Shown: positions 44,701 through 51,533, numbered from the stretch's first letter. The stretch is 64,000 nucleotides of DNA from Phymorhynchus buccinoides (GCA_017654935.2 CM065699.1:51876660-51940659); one strand, 5' to 3'. A program made the numbers and translations. The notes: a model not told the origin generated them from the letters alone.

Positions 44701-47700
44701 TTTTGTTCACTAATAGGGCGCCCTCGTTCATTAGGCGCATAGGTCGAAATTAGAGAAAAAAATATCGCCTTATAGTCCAAAAATTACGGTACTCTGGATT
44801 CCGCAGTTTGTACTCTGGATTCCGCAGTTCTTATCTTTGAATGGACTTGCTCTGATGTTGGATGGTGGCAGGCTCCCAGTTTGCCCAGCAGGCGGGGCAG
44901 GGCCAGTACCCCCAGCAGCCGTACAGCGGTCAGCAGGCCTTCCCCACCTCCCCCGCCCAGGGGGGACAGGCAGGGGTGCCCTCCCCCGGGGCCCCTCCCC
45001 AGGTGCCCGCCTCCTTCACCGGGGCCCAGGCGGGGAGCTACGGGCAGGGCGGGCAGAGCCCCTACAGTTCCTACAACAGTCAAGGAGCGCCACCACAGCA
45101 GCAGCCGCCACAGTCAGCTCCGCAGCAGGGGGTAAGCTTCGTGGAATGCTACCCCCCGTGGGGATCAAATAAACGCAGTGTAGAGTGGCACAGAGGCAGG
45201 GACCCCCATTTGGGGGTCTATGAAGTACTAGAATTCTAGAAGACCCTCTAAAAGAATGTGCAGGGGGTCCCAGGGATGCACTACAAAAAATAGTTTTAGC
45301 ATTTGTAATACCACTGGGACCCTCTATCCCGCCTCTAGGACCCTCTATACTGTAAGTGAAGGAGTTCCTGGGACCCCTTGTTTTGTGGGATGATTGGGAG
45401 CTCTGAGAGGTAACGTGTTCGCCTTGTGTCAAGTAAACCCGAGTTCGAACCTGGGTACAGGGGATTTTTCCTCTCACTTTGCACTAGGCCTTACGGTCTG
45501 AACGTGTAGTCTTTCAGATGAGACCATAAACCGAGGTCCCGTGTGCTCATGCACTTAGCACATGTTAATCCCAGTGGCAACGAAAAAGTTGTCATTTGGT
45601 CAATATTTACACACACACCCCTTTCCTTCCTCATCAGTCACAAAAATCGCATGCCAAAAAAAAGAAAGAAAATTGGGTGGCGCGCCTCTGGCTGCGACAC
45701 GCTCTCCAGGTGGGAGCAACCCAAATTTCACAGACGCCTTTGTGACTATAAAATACCTAATACTAATAATACCTAATACCCCGGGGAGGGAGGGGGGGGG
45801 GGGTGTCTTGTACAAATAGTTCCCCCACCTTCTGGAAGTTCTGTGCTTGTAACTTCCTCTTCATCTGCGTTTCCAAGCCGTATGGCCATACAAAAAAAAG
45901 GTGTGTATGTGCCCGGTTTTCAGTTTTCACTGGTCTCCCCGCTGCATTCATCCGACACATTCCGAAGAGCAGTTAACTAACAAATTGGTGTCACAAAAGA
46001 TTAGATAATTCACAACAATTTTGTAATCCTCCTGATAGACCTGGTTTGTTTTTGTTGTTGTTGTTTTTTGGACTATTGGCTATCTCCATGTAAAATGTCC
46101 ATGCTTTCAATTTGTGTCGGTGAATGTTAGATGTGATATCAGCGGCACAAGGGTTAAAAACAACAACTGGCTTTTGATCAAATAGTCATGCATGTACTTA
46201 CTGAATAAACACCCACCTCCTACTTTGGGGCCGATTTTATGCATAGTTCTGTGTGTGCAAACTGTGACTGAAAATGAACTGCCAGTGCATTACTTTGTTA
46301 TGTTTTGTGTTGTGTTGTGTCGCTGTGCAGAATTCAGTATTTAGTAGGTCCGTTAAGGCGAAGATTAGGTCTGTAATGTGTAGCTCGTGTGCGTCAGAGT
46401 TGCCATGGCTTTCGATCATTCGTCTGCTCGTCTTCTCAGGATCGTTTTTGTTTTTCAGTCTCTTGCGGCTTTATCGTTGTTTTTTCCAGAATTTTAATAA
46501 AATTCAGGGGGTGAGGCTTAGACAACAGTGCGCTTTGTAGTCGGAAAATACAGTATATGGCGTCCCCCAAAACTTTTTTACGCAAAATTCAGATTTTGTT
46601 ATTATATTTTCTGACTATATTATCAGTCGCATTATGAGGCGCAGGGGTCTCAGCCTAGGAAAAAAGTATCGCCTTATAGTCCGTAAAACACGGTACTTAG
46701 GACCTATTTCTTGCATGGTAAGGGGGGGGCTTATATAAGGTACTTTACAGTAATGGTCAACAATCCTAGAAATGTATCGGTGAAACCCCATGGTTGCTAA
46801 GTGTTGAAGTAAGAATGAAATAGCGAGGCCGAGAGAGGAGGTAGCGAAATTGAGGAGATAACGTACTGTGTACTGTGTGGGTGGAGGGTCATGAAGGCAA
46901 ACTGGGCACTTCTTTATTGAGAATGATGCTTTGTTTGTCTCACTTTGGTTCTGACCCACGCACTGCTAGATGATTGGTTGGCGCTCTTTGGCTGTCTCAG
47001 GACCGACATCTTGGAACAAACTTCCTTTTTCCCTCCGTCAGCGACCGACCCTCAAAACCCACCTGTTCCCCCGTCATTGAGGCTCCACTCTCTTTTTCTT
47101 CTCTCTCTTGCCTTTAGGTCTGTTTCTGCTGTATACCATTTATACCATACGTGTGTGTTCGCTTTGTATTGCATTTTTGTTTGAATGCGTTATGAATGCT
47201 AACGTGTGTGTGCGCTTCGATTTGATTTCTATCAAGATTCAGCGCCATATAAATACTGTATGTTGTTGTTGGCGAAAATGGAGTTTTACGTCCTCTTGGT
47301 CTGAATCAGACACATATGGGACATTTGTATATACAAATATGGTGGGAACAATACTGGAGGCAATACGAAACCAGTAAAGTCCCGATTTTTTTATTAATAC
47401 AGATAGGTGTAGCGGTGACCACGCCTCGGTTAAACCTCATCGGCTATGGCACCGCCACAAGTATGTTGTTGTTGTTGTGATTGGTATCATAATCAACTTT
47501 GGTGGAGGGGAGTTAATTAGAAAGAGAGTATTTCCCCCTTTGTTCAATTGTAACGACCTCCACGTCTGATGGGTGTTTCAGGTGCAGGGGTCCCAGCCTC
47601 CCCAGCAGCAGCGCTACAGCCCCTACCCCCGGACCCAGGTTCCCTCCCCCATGGGCGCACAGATGGCCCCGGCCATGGGTCCGGGGACCGTGGGCCCCGG

Positions 47701-47788
47701 CGGGCCGCAGATGGCCGCTATGGGCCAGGGTGGGCCTCCCATGCAGCCTGGACAGGGGTACAGCGGCTACAGCCAGGGAGGGTACTGA
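26998..47788 (+). CDS. SS18: SS18 / SS18L1 (SYT/CREST) homologue, BAF complex subunit, 10 exons, 732 aa
   Basis: A transcriptional co-activator subunit of BAF (SWI/SNF) chromatin remodellers, nuclear (family knowledge). Exons: 26998-27069, 29954-30030, 31594-31675, 32964-33204, 36439-37007, 37576-37792, 39180-39380, 41833-42105, 44872-45131 and 47582-47788. All have GT-AG borders and the joined frame is open (2199 nt). Residues 21-77 form the conserved SNH (SSXT) domain: ATIQKMLDENHQLIQTIADH, then QYQQILHRNLVYLATIADAN and IQALLP. The remainder is low-complexity Gln/Met/Gly/Pro/Ser sequence like the vertebrate QPGY region. About 19 MMGQ-type repeats lie in exon 5 and SQQ/GMM repeats in exons 6-8. 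The end is tyrosine-containing (GYSGYSQGGY). It is much longer than human SS18 (418 aa) because of exons 5-9. Whether it is nearer SS18 or SS18L1 cannot be told; probably pre-duplication. Exons 4-10 rest on phase and composition, not close similarity. Confidence 0.92.
27208..28285. mobile_element. Inverted-repeat element, about 1.08 kb, in SS18 intron 1
   Basis: Left TCTGTCGCTCGTGCAAATCT, GTATTTGCGACATT and CACAAATTTCACTTTTTCCG pair with right CGGAAAAAGTGAAATTTGTG, AATGTCGCAAAATGCCGCAA and AGATTTGCACGAGCGACAGA. Arms are about 85-95 bp. The right arm is preceded by telomere-like repeats. No transposase seen. Confidence 0.8.
28150..28184. repeat. Interstitial telomere-like (CCCTAA)n
   Basis: Five units of CTAACC/CCCTAA (one reads CCCTAT). 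TTAGGG is the usual metazoan telomere repeat. It sits inside the inverted-repeat element just before its right arm. Confidence 0.9.
28400..29040 (-). mobile_element. tRNA-derived SINE, near full length, with a nested MITE
   Basis: On the minus strand it starts with a tRNA-like head at about 29037-28952. An A-box-like TGTAGCTCAGTGGGTAAG and a B-box GGGTTCGAACCC are visible. The body follows (AATGGGTACCTGACATCAGT, GGTCCCGTGTGCGAACGC) and ends GGGCAGGATAAACATCCCCA. A MITE-B (28563-28780) interrupts it. Bodies without heads lie at 22452 and 24130. Confidence 0.8.
28563..28780. mobile_element. MITE-B copy (TTAACCCTTTCACC ends), nested in a SINE
   Basis: TTAACCCTTTCACCACCACT to GGTGGTGAAACTGAAAGGGT, 218 bp. 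Shares GACATAGGTGTTAAATCACT and GGTCTTTAGATAATAGACCC with the other copies. In the SINE it lies between GATGGGCT and CGTGTGTGCAAGATC. Confidence 0.85.
29305..29922. mobile_element. Pogo-like inverted-repeat element ending 31 bp before SS18 exon 2
   Basis: Starts TACAGTGGAATCAGCTTAAT and ends AAAACGGATTCCACTGTA. Second-layer complementarity (AGCGAATCGGACAATAAAAC and CCGATTATCTGCTGACCAAT) lies inside. CAGTGGAA fits pogo/Tigger-type ends. Contains a poly-G run at about 29726. Confidence 0.75.
29954..30030 (+). CDS. SS18: SS18 coding exon 2 (residues 25-49 plus two bases)
   Basis: Acceptor TTTTGTTTCAG, MLDENHQLIQTIADHQSKGL, ANEGM, donor GTAAGA. 77 nt, leaves phase 2. Confidence 0.93.
30085..30240 (-). 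mobile_element. SINE-like element E, type A, partial
   Basis: TTCTTCTGCATTCCCACGCC, GTCTCCCCGCTGCATTCAGC and a truncated end. Confidence 0.6.
30308..30560. mobile_element. MITE-B copy
   Basis: TTAACCCTTTTGTCGCCAAC to GCTGGCGGCGAAAGGGTTAA, about 253 bp. Confidence 0.85.
30949..31013. repeat. (CA)n microsatellite
   Basis: About 32 CA units in SS18 intron 2. Confidence 0.95.
31594..31675 (+). CDS. SS18: SS18 coding exon 3 (residues 50-77)
   Basis: Acceptor CATTTACAG, (Q)YQQILHRNLVYLATIADAN, TNIQALLP, donor GTAAGT. 82 nt. Completes the SNH domain. Confidence 0.94.
31676..32830. other. SS18 intron 3, no distinct element
   Basis: Holds (GT)-rich stretches at 32385-32640 and a short (GA)n at 32723-32745. 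GGGACCCCCATTTGGG..TCT near 31813 recurs at about 45200. Confidence 0.4.
32831..32885 (+). mobile_element. Retroposon 3' tail (AAAGCGCTTTGGGCTC type)
   Basis: AAAGCGCTTTGGGCTCATTT then AGGTAAAGTACTATATAAAT. The reverse complement recurs at 34262-34324. Such tails end several metazoan LINE/SINE families (general knowledge). Confidence 0.5.
32964..33204 (+). CDS. SS18: SS18 coding exon 4 (residues 78-157 plus one base)
   Basis: Acceptor GCGTTCGTTCAG, APGQTGPPSGMSQSGGQ through PPRPQMTQQGQS, donor GTCAGT (weaker than the others). 241 nt, leaves phase 1. Confidence 0.85.
33269..33994. mobile_element. MITE-B copy split by another element
   Basis: Outer ends TTCATCCTTTCACCTCCAGC and GGCGGTGAAATGGTTCA. 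The interior resumes exactly after the insert at 33418-33902. Confidence 0.85.
33418..33902. mobile_element. Inverted-repeat element (CAGGCATGAAAG ends) nested in MITE-B
   Basis: CAGGCATGAAAG and CTTTCATGCCTG are perfect complements. TTAGAT is duplicated at both sides (33412-33417 and 33903-33908). The intact MITE-B at 28563 reads GGTCTTTAGATAATAGACCC with a single site. Includes a poly-C run at 33779-33798. Confidence 0.9.
34058..35041. repeat. Tandem array, about 13 units of 70 bp
   Basis: Unit ACATTTTAAACATACTCCTT through GCAATGGATACTGATG, nearly identical throughout. It includes the palindrome AAGCTTAGCTT / AAGCTAAGCTT. One interruption at 34262-34324. In SS18 intron 4. Confidence 0.95.
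34262..34324 (-). mobile_element. Minimal retroposon tail inserted in one array unit
   Basis: On the minus strand CTTTGGGCTCATCTGAGGTA, AAGCGCTATATAAATGTACT and (ATT)n. GATA lies at both edges. Neighbouring units lack it. Confidence 0.75.
35224..35480. mobile_element. MITE-B copy
   Basis: TTAACCCTTTCATTGCCACT to GGCTAGCGTTGAAAGGGTTA. About 257 bp. Confidence 0.85.
35605..35905 (+). repeat. Dispersed repeat, family D
   Basis: GCTCCTCAAATCAGGAATGA, ATCCAGAACCACAGTCTTAT and ACATTGAAACGTGTCATTTC in the same order as at 5768-6090. Confidence 0.6.
36107..36344. mobile_element. MITE-C copy
   Basis: TACAGTGGAACCTCCCTTAT to AAGGGAGGTTCCACTGTA, with an internal repeat (GGAGGTAATTTTGATACTTA twice). 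Ends 94 bp before exon 5. Confidence 0.85.
36439..37007 (+). CDS. SS18: SS18 coding exon 5 (residues 158-347), MMGQ repeat exon
   Basis: Acceptor GATGTGTGCAG, (G)MGAGQQYGINSQQQGAYNPQ, then about 19 repeats of the form NPQSMMGQ / QQNPQGMMGQ, and QPQTQPPQ, donor GTGAGT. 569 nt entered in phase 1. At DNA level it is a coding minisatellite (AGCATGATGGGACAG core). Human SS18 has only a few MMGQ motifs. Confidence 0.93.
37576..37792 (+). CDS. SS18: SS18 coding exon 6 (residues 348-419 plus one base)
   Basis: Acceptor ACTTTACACCAG, VMSPPQQSPPSSMPSSSSTQ through MMPSTQQQ, donor GTGGGA. 217 nt, leaves phase 1. Ser/Gln/Pro-rich. Confidence 0.85.
37800..38310 (+). repeat. Family D repeat with a SINE fragment inside
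   Basis: GTTCCTGGAATCAGGAATTG at the left and GGAGACCATTGAAACGAGTC at the right belong to family D. Between them, 37960-38195 matches the SINE at 45540-45775 (CCCAGTGGCAACGAAAAAGT, GCATGCCAAAAAAAAGAAA, CACAGA.ACGCCT.TGTGACT). Begins 8 bp after exon 6. Confidence 0.65.
38311..38678. other. SS18 intron 6, unique-looking AT-rich DNA
   Basis: No element recognised. Confidence 0.35.
38679..39142 (+). mobile_element. MITE-A copy ending 38 bp before SS18 exon 7
   Basis: TTAACTCATTCAAGTCGTTC to GCTGCGATGCGAATGAGTTA(A), with AATTAATAGATAGCTGTCAA inside. 464 bp, including a TTATTATTATTATT tract and a GCGCTATAGAAG retroposon-tail-like stretch absent from the copy at 42193. Confidence 0.85.
39180..39380 (+). 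CDS. SS18: SS18 coding exon 7 (residues 420-486 plus one base)
   Basis: Acceptor TCTGATTTCCAG, (G)AMMSSQQQPQPLSSQQGPG through GMMSAQQ, donor GTTGGT. 201 nt, entered and left in phase 1. Flanked by MITE-A and MITE-C within 38 and 25 bp. Confidence 0.85.
39406..39937. mobile_element. MITE-C copy with the inner half tandemly amplified
   Basis: Starts TACAGTGGAACCTCCCTTAT and ends AAGGGAGGTTCCACTGTA. The right part (CACTGTACTTACAAAGAAGG through ATAAGGGAGGTTC) is repeated about five times with a period of about 90 bp. Confidence 0.88.
39943..41520. repeat. Tandem array, about 5 units of about 125 bp, split by a transposon
   Basis: Unit: (GT)n, ATTTTCCCTTGACACCACGT, GACATGTAAATATGGTAGAC, TGCAGTGTGCGTTTCATT and TTTTAAATTTTAGATGG. 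The first unit is interrupted by 40052-40925. Confidence 0.85.
40052..40925. mobile_element. Inverted-repeat element (TTAACYCTCYTGTGC ends)
   Basis: TTAACCCTCCTGTGCCTGAC left; GCACAAGAGAGTTAA right. 874 bp. TTAA at both edges may be the target. It lies inside the (GT)n/CACGTGACATG array, whose unit resumes with TGTGTGCGTTTCATTC. Confidence 0.7.
41559..41742 (+). mobile_element. Small palindromic MITE (AAGGCC...GCCTT)
   Basis: CGTTCCGTACGGAAAACC and AATAAGTGGAAGAAAGAAGG pair loosely with CTTTGTTTCACTTATTTATG and GGTTTCCGCATGGAA. A reverse copy lies at 51334-51533. Ends about 90 bp before exon 8. Confidence 0.75.
41833..42105 (+). CDS. SS18: SS18 coding exon 8 (residues 487-577 plus one base)
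   Basis: Acceptor ATTGTTATTATCAG, (G)MTSQPQQAMMTSQHQQGMM through MGAYRRPYPQ, donor GTGGGT. 273 nt, leaves phase 1. Confidence 0.87.
42193..42558 (+). mobile_element. MITE-A copy
   Basis: TTAACTCATTCGAGTCGTTC to GTTGCGATGCGAATGAGTTA(A). 366 bp. Its last base touches the first unit of the following array. Confidence 0.88.
42559..43307. repeat. Tandem array, 7 units of 107 bp, carrying an acceptor-like segment
   Basis: Units start at 42559, 42666, 42773, 42880, 42987, 43094 and 43201 (GAAATGTTTAGGCTTGTTCC). Each ends GTTTCTGATGTTCCATCATT GCAGGGTCCCAGTGCCCCATG, shared with the next array and resembling the exon 9 acceptor region. Confidence 0.95.
43308..44170. repeat. Tandem array, 10 units of 85 bp, sharing the acceptor-like core
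   Basis: Unit: GTATCTGTGTATCAATATCT, GCAATATTTAAAGCCCTGTG, then the core. Units alternate between CATTGAAGGG/CCCCATG and CATTGCAGGG/CCCCACA versions. Confidence 0.95.
44189..44228 (-). mobile_element. MITE-A end fragment
   Basis: TTAACTCATTCGCATCGCAA then TTTTGAATTATT. Confidence 0.65.
44293..44789. mobile_element. TA-flanked MITE (CCGTATTTTTCGGA ends) in SS18 intron 8
   Basis: CCGTATTTTTCGGATCATTA left; CGCCTTATAGTCCAAAAATT ACGG right. It interrupts a short tandem of CTCTGGATTCCGCAGTTTGT, so the empty site (TTTG-TA-CTCTGG) can be read from neighbouring units. TA at 44291-44292 and 44790-44791 is the duplication. Confidence 0.88.
44872..45131 (+). CDS. SS18: SS18 coding exon 9 (residues 578-664)
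   Basis: Acceptor GTTGGATGGTGGCAG, (G)SQFAQQAGQGQYPQQPYSG through QSAPQQG, donor GTAAGC. 260 nt, phase 1 in and phase 0 out. Related intronic copies read GSQCPMQ. Confidence 0.87.
45395..45780 (+). mobile_element. tRNA-derived SINE, second family
   Basis: Tail of a tRNA-like head with B-box GAGTTCGAACCTG at about 45440. Then TCTTTCAGATGAGACCATAA, ACCGAGGTCCCGTGTGC, CCCAGTGGCAACGAAAAAGT and an AATACCTAATACTAATAATA end. A headless part is at 37960-38195. Confidence 0.75.
45800..45975. mobile_element. Two SINE-like element E pieces in opposite orientation
   Basis: TACAAATAGTTCCCCCACCT to TAACTTCCTCTT is a plus-strand 5' part. It joins directly to CTGCGTTTCCAAGCCGTATG to CATTCATCCGACACATTCCG, a minus-strand type A 3' part. 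Confidence 0.6.
45976..47276. other. SS18 intron 9, mostly featureless
   Basis: Two right ends related to the TA-flanked MITE lie at about 46529-46555 (TAGTCGGAAAATACAGTA) and 46660-46696 (CGCCTTATAGTCCGTAAAAC). Left ends not located. No coding sequence supported. Confidence 0.4.
47277..47400 (+). mobile_element. Retroposon fragment (ACGTCCTCTTGGTCTG type)
   Basis: Shares ATGGTGGGAACAA.ACTGGAG, GGCAAT.C, AACCAGTAAA and TCCCGATTTTTT with 62668-62800. Confidence 0.6.
47582..47788 (+). CDS. SS18: SS18 coding exon 10 (residues 665-732) and stop
   Basis: Acceptor GGGTGTTTCAG, VQGSQPPQQQRYSPYPRTQV through GQGYSGYSQGGY, TGA at 47786-47788. The tyrosine-rich QPGY-like end matches the style of vertebrate SS18. 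AATAAA at 48518-48523 is a possible polyadenylation signal (weak evidence). Confidence 0.92.
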   Translation: MQGSQPPQQQRYSPYPRTQVPSPMGAQMAPAMGPGTVGPGGPQMAAMGQGGPPMQPGQGYSGYSQGGY

Positions 47789-47835
47789 GCAGGGGAGTGT
47801 CCTCCGAAGACGGAGTGTGGCTGCCCACGTGGCGG

Positions 47836-47950
47836 GGTAATAGAAAACGGTCGCACGCGTAATGTTCTCATCCCTGGCTGGTGCATTTGTACCATAGTGT
47901 TCAAGTGTTTCGGTTGGAGTCTGGAGTCTTTAAGCCAGGGTAAGACAACA
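47836..47950 (+). mobile_element. Single copy of the element amplified in NTF2 intron 2
   Basis: GGGGTAATAGAAAACGGTCG, TAATGTTCTCATCCCTGGCT, ACCATAGTGTTCAAGTGTTT and AAGCCAGGGTAAGACAACAA. Lies in the SS18 3' UTR or flank. Confidence 0.8.
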
Positions 47951-47957
47951 ACAAACA

Positions 47958-47960
<3 letters not shown>

Positions 47961-47992
<32 letters not shown>
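47961..47992. repeat. Poly-G run, about 32 bases
   Basis: Directly follows the element tail. Confidence 0.9.
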
Positions 47993-47994
<2 letters not shown>

Positions 47995-49400
47995 GGCTGT
48001 GCCTGGATTTGTCATGCAGGTTCAGCCAGTGTTTCCTTGAAGCCTGAATAGGATTTTTTCGGAAATAATTAAGAGGAGTAATTTCATGGTGTGTGGGAGT
48101 GATCTTGCCTAATTCAATCAGTCAAACAGGGGAAGTCGCTCTACCATCAGCTCTCGTAGCCTATCGACTCGTGTGTTTGAGCAGACTTGGAACACTGTGC
48201 GTCATTCTAAAAAGTTATGTCATTTATATTTTTACGTCATATTTTGCAAGTTTTATCAGTTTGTAGCCAATGGCCACCCCTAATTTTTATTTTAAAAAAT
48301 GTTTGCAAGTCGCTGACTCGCATCCTGCGGTTTCAGGCTTCGACGCCATTGTTGCTATGGTATTTGACCGAGTAATGGAGGTAAGCAACTCTAATTTTCA
48401 CGAAGTGCTCTCTCCTATTTTTTTCCGAAAATCGTCTATTTAGGCAATTTTTTCATGCAGGTTCGGGCAGTGTTTCCCTGAAGCCTGAATTTAGGCAGTT
48501 TGGTCTGCCGTGAAAAAAATAAATAATCCTCTCCCACAAGGAATTATGCTCTTGAACTTATCGCTGGGTTTGGAGCTGGACATTGCATTTTTCACTACAC
48601 ACAGCTAGAATACTAGCAACGCCCGAGTTTACCATTGCCACTAGTATGTTAGCAACAGGCAAAATGCCCCTGTGGCCGACAGTGGTGTGGCTGCTTTCAA
48701 CTCATTCAGTTAAGCACAAATTAATGAGTCGGTTTTCAAATTTTATATCATTTAAAAGAGTAAACATAAATCCGAACCACTATGCAAAAAATAAAGTCAC
48801 TGCGATCTCCAAATTTTTTCAGAGAATGTATTGATAGGGGAGCCCTGAAGGATGATTTCTACTCCTTGACGGCAGGGTCCTGAGGGAATTTTTACTCCTT
48901 GACGGCAGGGTCCTGAGGGCACACGGAGCAGCGAGAGGGGTCGCGTTGAAAGTGCTAAAATTCAGGCCAAGGGTTTTGTCATCACTAGCACCCATGATGT
49001 CTAAGGCTGTGGGGGAGTTGTGAGGTGGGCGGTTTGGAACTACTTGTGGGCGCAAAATGTGTTCATTTTGATGGACCGTTGTGGACAAAAACTGACATTG
49101 GGTTTCGTAGAATCTTAGGATTTTGTTTGGGGTGGGGTTGTCAATCATGCAAGCGTTGGGGAAGCAATTATTATTTGTGGGTGGAAAATGTGTGTTCATT
49201 TATTTTACTTGTGGACGAAAACAGGTGTTCATTTTGAATTTGATTGAGTTTTGTGCACAAAAACTCACTGTTTTTATGCTGAATACTGCAATGGTTGGGA
49301 GGTTTGGAAAGTTCTACTAGCAGGCAAAGACATGTGTTCATTCTGATTGGGGTTGTGAGGGTTTTGTGTAGAATACAACGAGGGAATGGGGAGGTGGTTA
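47993..49400. other. Intergenic DNA
   Basis: TCATGCAGGTTC.G.CAGTGTT occurs twice (48012 and 48452). ACTCCTTGACGGCAGGGTCC occurs twice (48861 and 48894). No gene seen. Confidence 0.4.
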
Positions 49401-49404
49401 CAGT

Positions 49405-49562
49405 GTCTCTCTGCTGAGTATTTGGCTGTTTGTCCGCTATTTCATTCTGTGTGTGTGTGTGAGAGAGAGAGAGGCACGGAGTGAGACAATTAGCTCATTA
49501 GACACTGAGGTTAGAGTGTCTCTCTGCTGGGTATTTGGCTGTTTGTCGGCTGTTTCATTCTC

Positions 49563-49594
<32 letters not shown>

Positions 49595-49612
49595 GCACGG
49601 AGTGAGACCCAT
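49405..49612. repeat. Twofold repeat with (GT)n(GA)n
   Basis: GTGTCTCTCTGCTG.GTATTT then GGCTGTTTGTC and a GT/GA tract plus GGCACGGAGTGAGA, in two copies of about 105 bp. Confidence 0.85.
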
Positions 49613-49636
49613 AGCTCATTGCATAAGTCGCATGAG

Positions 49637-49720
49637 CTAAAATACGAAGTTAAGCAACATCTACCTTGGTCAGCACTTGGATGGATGACTGGCGTGGGTT
49701 CAACACCCGGCAAGAGCGTT
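49637..49720 (+). mobile_element. 5S-rRNA-like sequence (5S-derived retroposon or pseudogene)
   Basis: TACGAAGTTAAGCAACATCT, then GGTCAGCACTTGGATGGATG and ACTGGCGTGGGTTCAACACC. This closely follows the 3' half of animal 5S rRNA (GAAGTTAAGCAAC...AGTACTTGGATGGGTGAC). Upstream GACCCATAGCTCATTGCATA does not match well, so the 5' half is diverged or absent. Not a functional gene. Confidence 0.65.
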
Positions 49721-49812
49721 TTTTCTTGGGGGGGGAAAAGTGGTGACAGCTGTTTCGTTGAGCATATCATTCAGTGGGCTGGACTACTCATAGATTAAAG
49801 CCAAGTCCACCA

Positions 49813-50465
49813 GCAGCAGCATTCTTTGGATTCTCTTTGGGGCTGACAGCAAGCTCTTCTTGTGGATCACGTCCAATGGCTTGTGGTCTGATTCTACTGT
49901 GATTTTGTGTCCGAACACATATCTTTCAAATCTGTCAAGACCAAAAAACTATCGCCAACATTTCTTTTTTGATCTGGGCATAGTTTTTCTCAGTTTCCGA
50001 CAGAGCTCAGGATGCGTGTTGTATTGGCTGACCGTCCTGTAGAAGGCATGCTCCAAGGCCGTAGGATGATGCGTCACATTGAAGTGTGATTTGAGTTTTC
50101 TCTGCAGGATCAAAGTAGCGCAAAACAGGTGGTTTTGACAAAGTGCTTTTCCCTTTTTCCATTGACTTTCCATGCACATCAGGATCCCTAAGGTGTTTTG
50201 GGCTGTTGTCAGGATACTGCGCCATTTAAATGTTATTAATTATTATTATTATTATTATTATTATCCCGTTTGAAGTGAGTATCTTTCTTCACCAGTTCTC
50301 TCATTGGGGCAGTTTCCTCGGACGGGTGGCGAGCAAACTTTTGAAGGTATCCCACAACTCCCAGTGATCTCTGGACATCCTGTTTTGATTCTGGAGTTGG
50401 TAACTGCTGAACTGCCGCGATCTTTTTCAGATCAGGTTTGAGGCCTTGAAAGAATGTGTCCAAGG
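49813..50465 (-). pseudogene. Ty3/Gypsy-type polyprotein fragment (RT end and RNase H)
   Basis: On the minus strand, 50463-50270 reads MDTFFQGLKPDLKKIAAVQQ, LPTPESKQDVQRSLGVVGYL and QKFARHPSEETAPMRELVKK. After an (ATT)n insertion, 50140-50007 reads LRYFDPAEKTQITLQCDASS, YGLGACLLQDGQPIQHAS. These are the RT connection and RNase H start of LTR retrotransposons. Frameshifts, the ATT insertion and missing flanks make it dead. Copies of about 60 bp lie at both sides (49749 and 50539). Confidence 0.8.
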
Positions 50466-50599
50466 TAGGCGATCTCTGTTCACTTTTCTCTGTTCAGTTT
50501 TATTCCTCTTTGACGGCATCCTTTCAGCAACGGCACCGTGTTTCGTTGAGCATATCATTTAGCGGGCTGGATTATTCGTAGATTAAGGCCTAGTCCGAC

Positions 50600-51333
50600 A
50601 GTCTGCGATCATTGTTTACATCGGCTCTCTGACAGCGAGGGAAGTCGCTGTCTTTTATGTGACGTCATCTAGCAGACGAAAACCTAAATACGTCACAACA
50701 GCAGAGTGGCACCCAGAATCATGACCTGGGTGTGGCCCGACCCCCTGCAGGGCAGAAACGCTTGATTCAGGGGGGGGCTTCTTCTATGAAGACCCTCTGT
50801 TGTCCGGCTCTCCGCGGAGTTTCTTTTCACTTTTGACTCCACTGAGAGACTATCTTTACTCAGCTTGTGTTTTTTGTGTGTGATTGTATGACGTAAGTTG
50901 CAAAATACTGAGAGAGAAAAAGCCATGGACTGTGGGAAGAATTTGATGTGCACAGCAATCGACTGTCTTGAATTCCAGTCACTTTGACACAATCTTGAAA
51001 ATTCATTAATTTTTGTGAAAGAGTTGGCAGAATTCTCAGGGTCCCTAGTATGGCGACTGTTGTTTTTGCTACATTTTGTATATAGAATTGTAAGTTGAAA
51101 TCAGCTCACCCGAACAACTGTCTCCGTGAACTTTGATATGGAATGATCCAGTGAGACTGACTTTATGATAAATAAGTGCTTATTTCTGTGTATTGTGCAT
51201 GTGCATGTTAATATCCAGCAACGACTTTTTCTCTTCTCTTATGAGTTATGTGTGGGAATGGAGATTTTTGGGATCAGGATCTAAACACCCTAGACACCAC
51301 TTCTGTCTTCTTTTTTTTTTAAATTGGTATTAT
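50600..51333. other. Intergenic DNA, no gene seen
   Basis: No repeat family recognised. Confidence 0.4.
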
Positions 51334-51533
51334 AAGGCCGTGCACACACACACACAAGCGGATATTCCATGCGGAAACCCGTGCGCAATCCATAAATAAG
51401 TGAAACAAAGAAGGGAAAAGATTTGCGCACGTGTCCGAATTTCACCTATGTGCGTAAACTTTTATGCTTCTTTCTTCCACTTATTTACGGTTTTTCGTAC
51501 GGAACTTACGCGTCTAATGTGTACCCGGCGTTT
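51334..51533 (-). mobile_element. Small palindromic MITE, second copy
   Basis: Reverse complement of the type at 41559: ATTCCATGCGGAAACCCGTG, CATAAATAAGTGAAACAAAG and TTTTTCGTACGGAACTTACG. Its end touches the minisatellite. Confidence 0.75.

Noticed and set aside
49637..49720. Functional 5S rRNA gene
   Set aside because: Only the 3' half resembles 5S, with several changes, and the 5' half is not recognisable.
50236..50463. Intact retroviral or retrotransposon gene
   Set aside because: Only a short RT/RNase H piece is present, interrupted by an ATT repeat and frameshifts, with no LTRs found.
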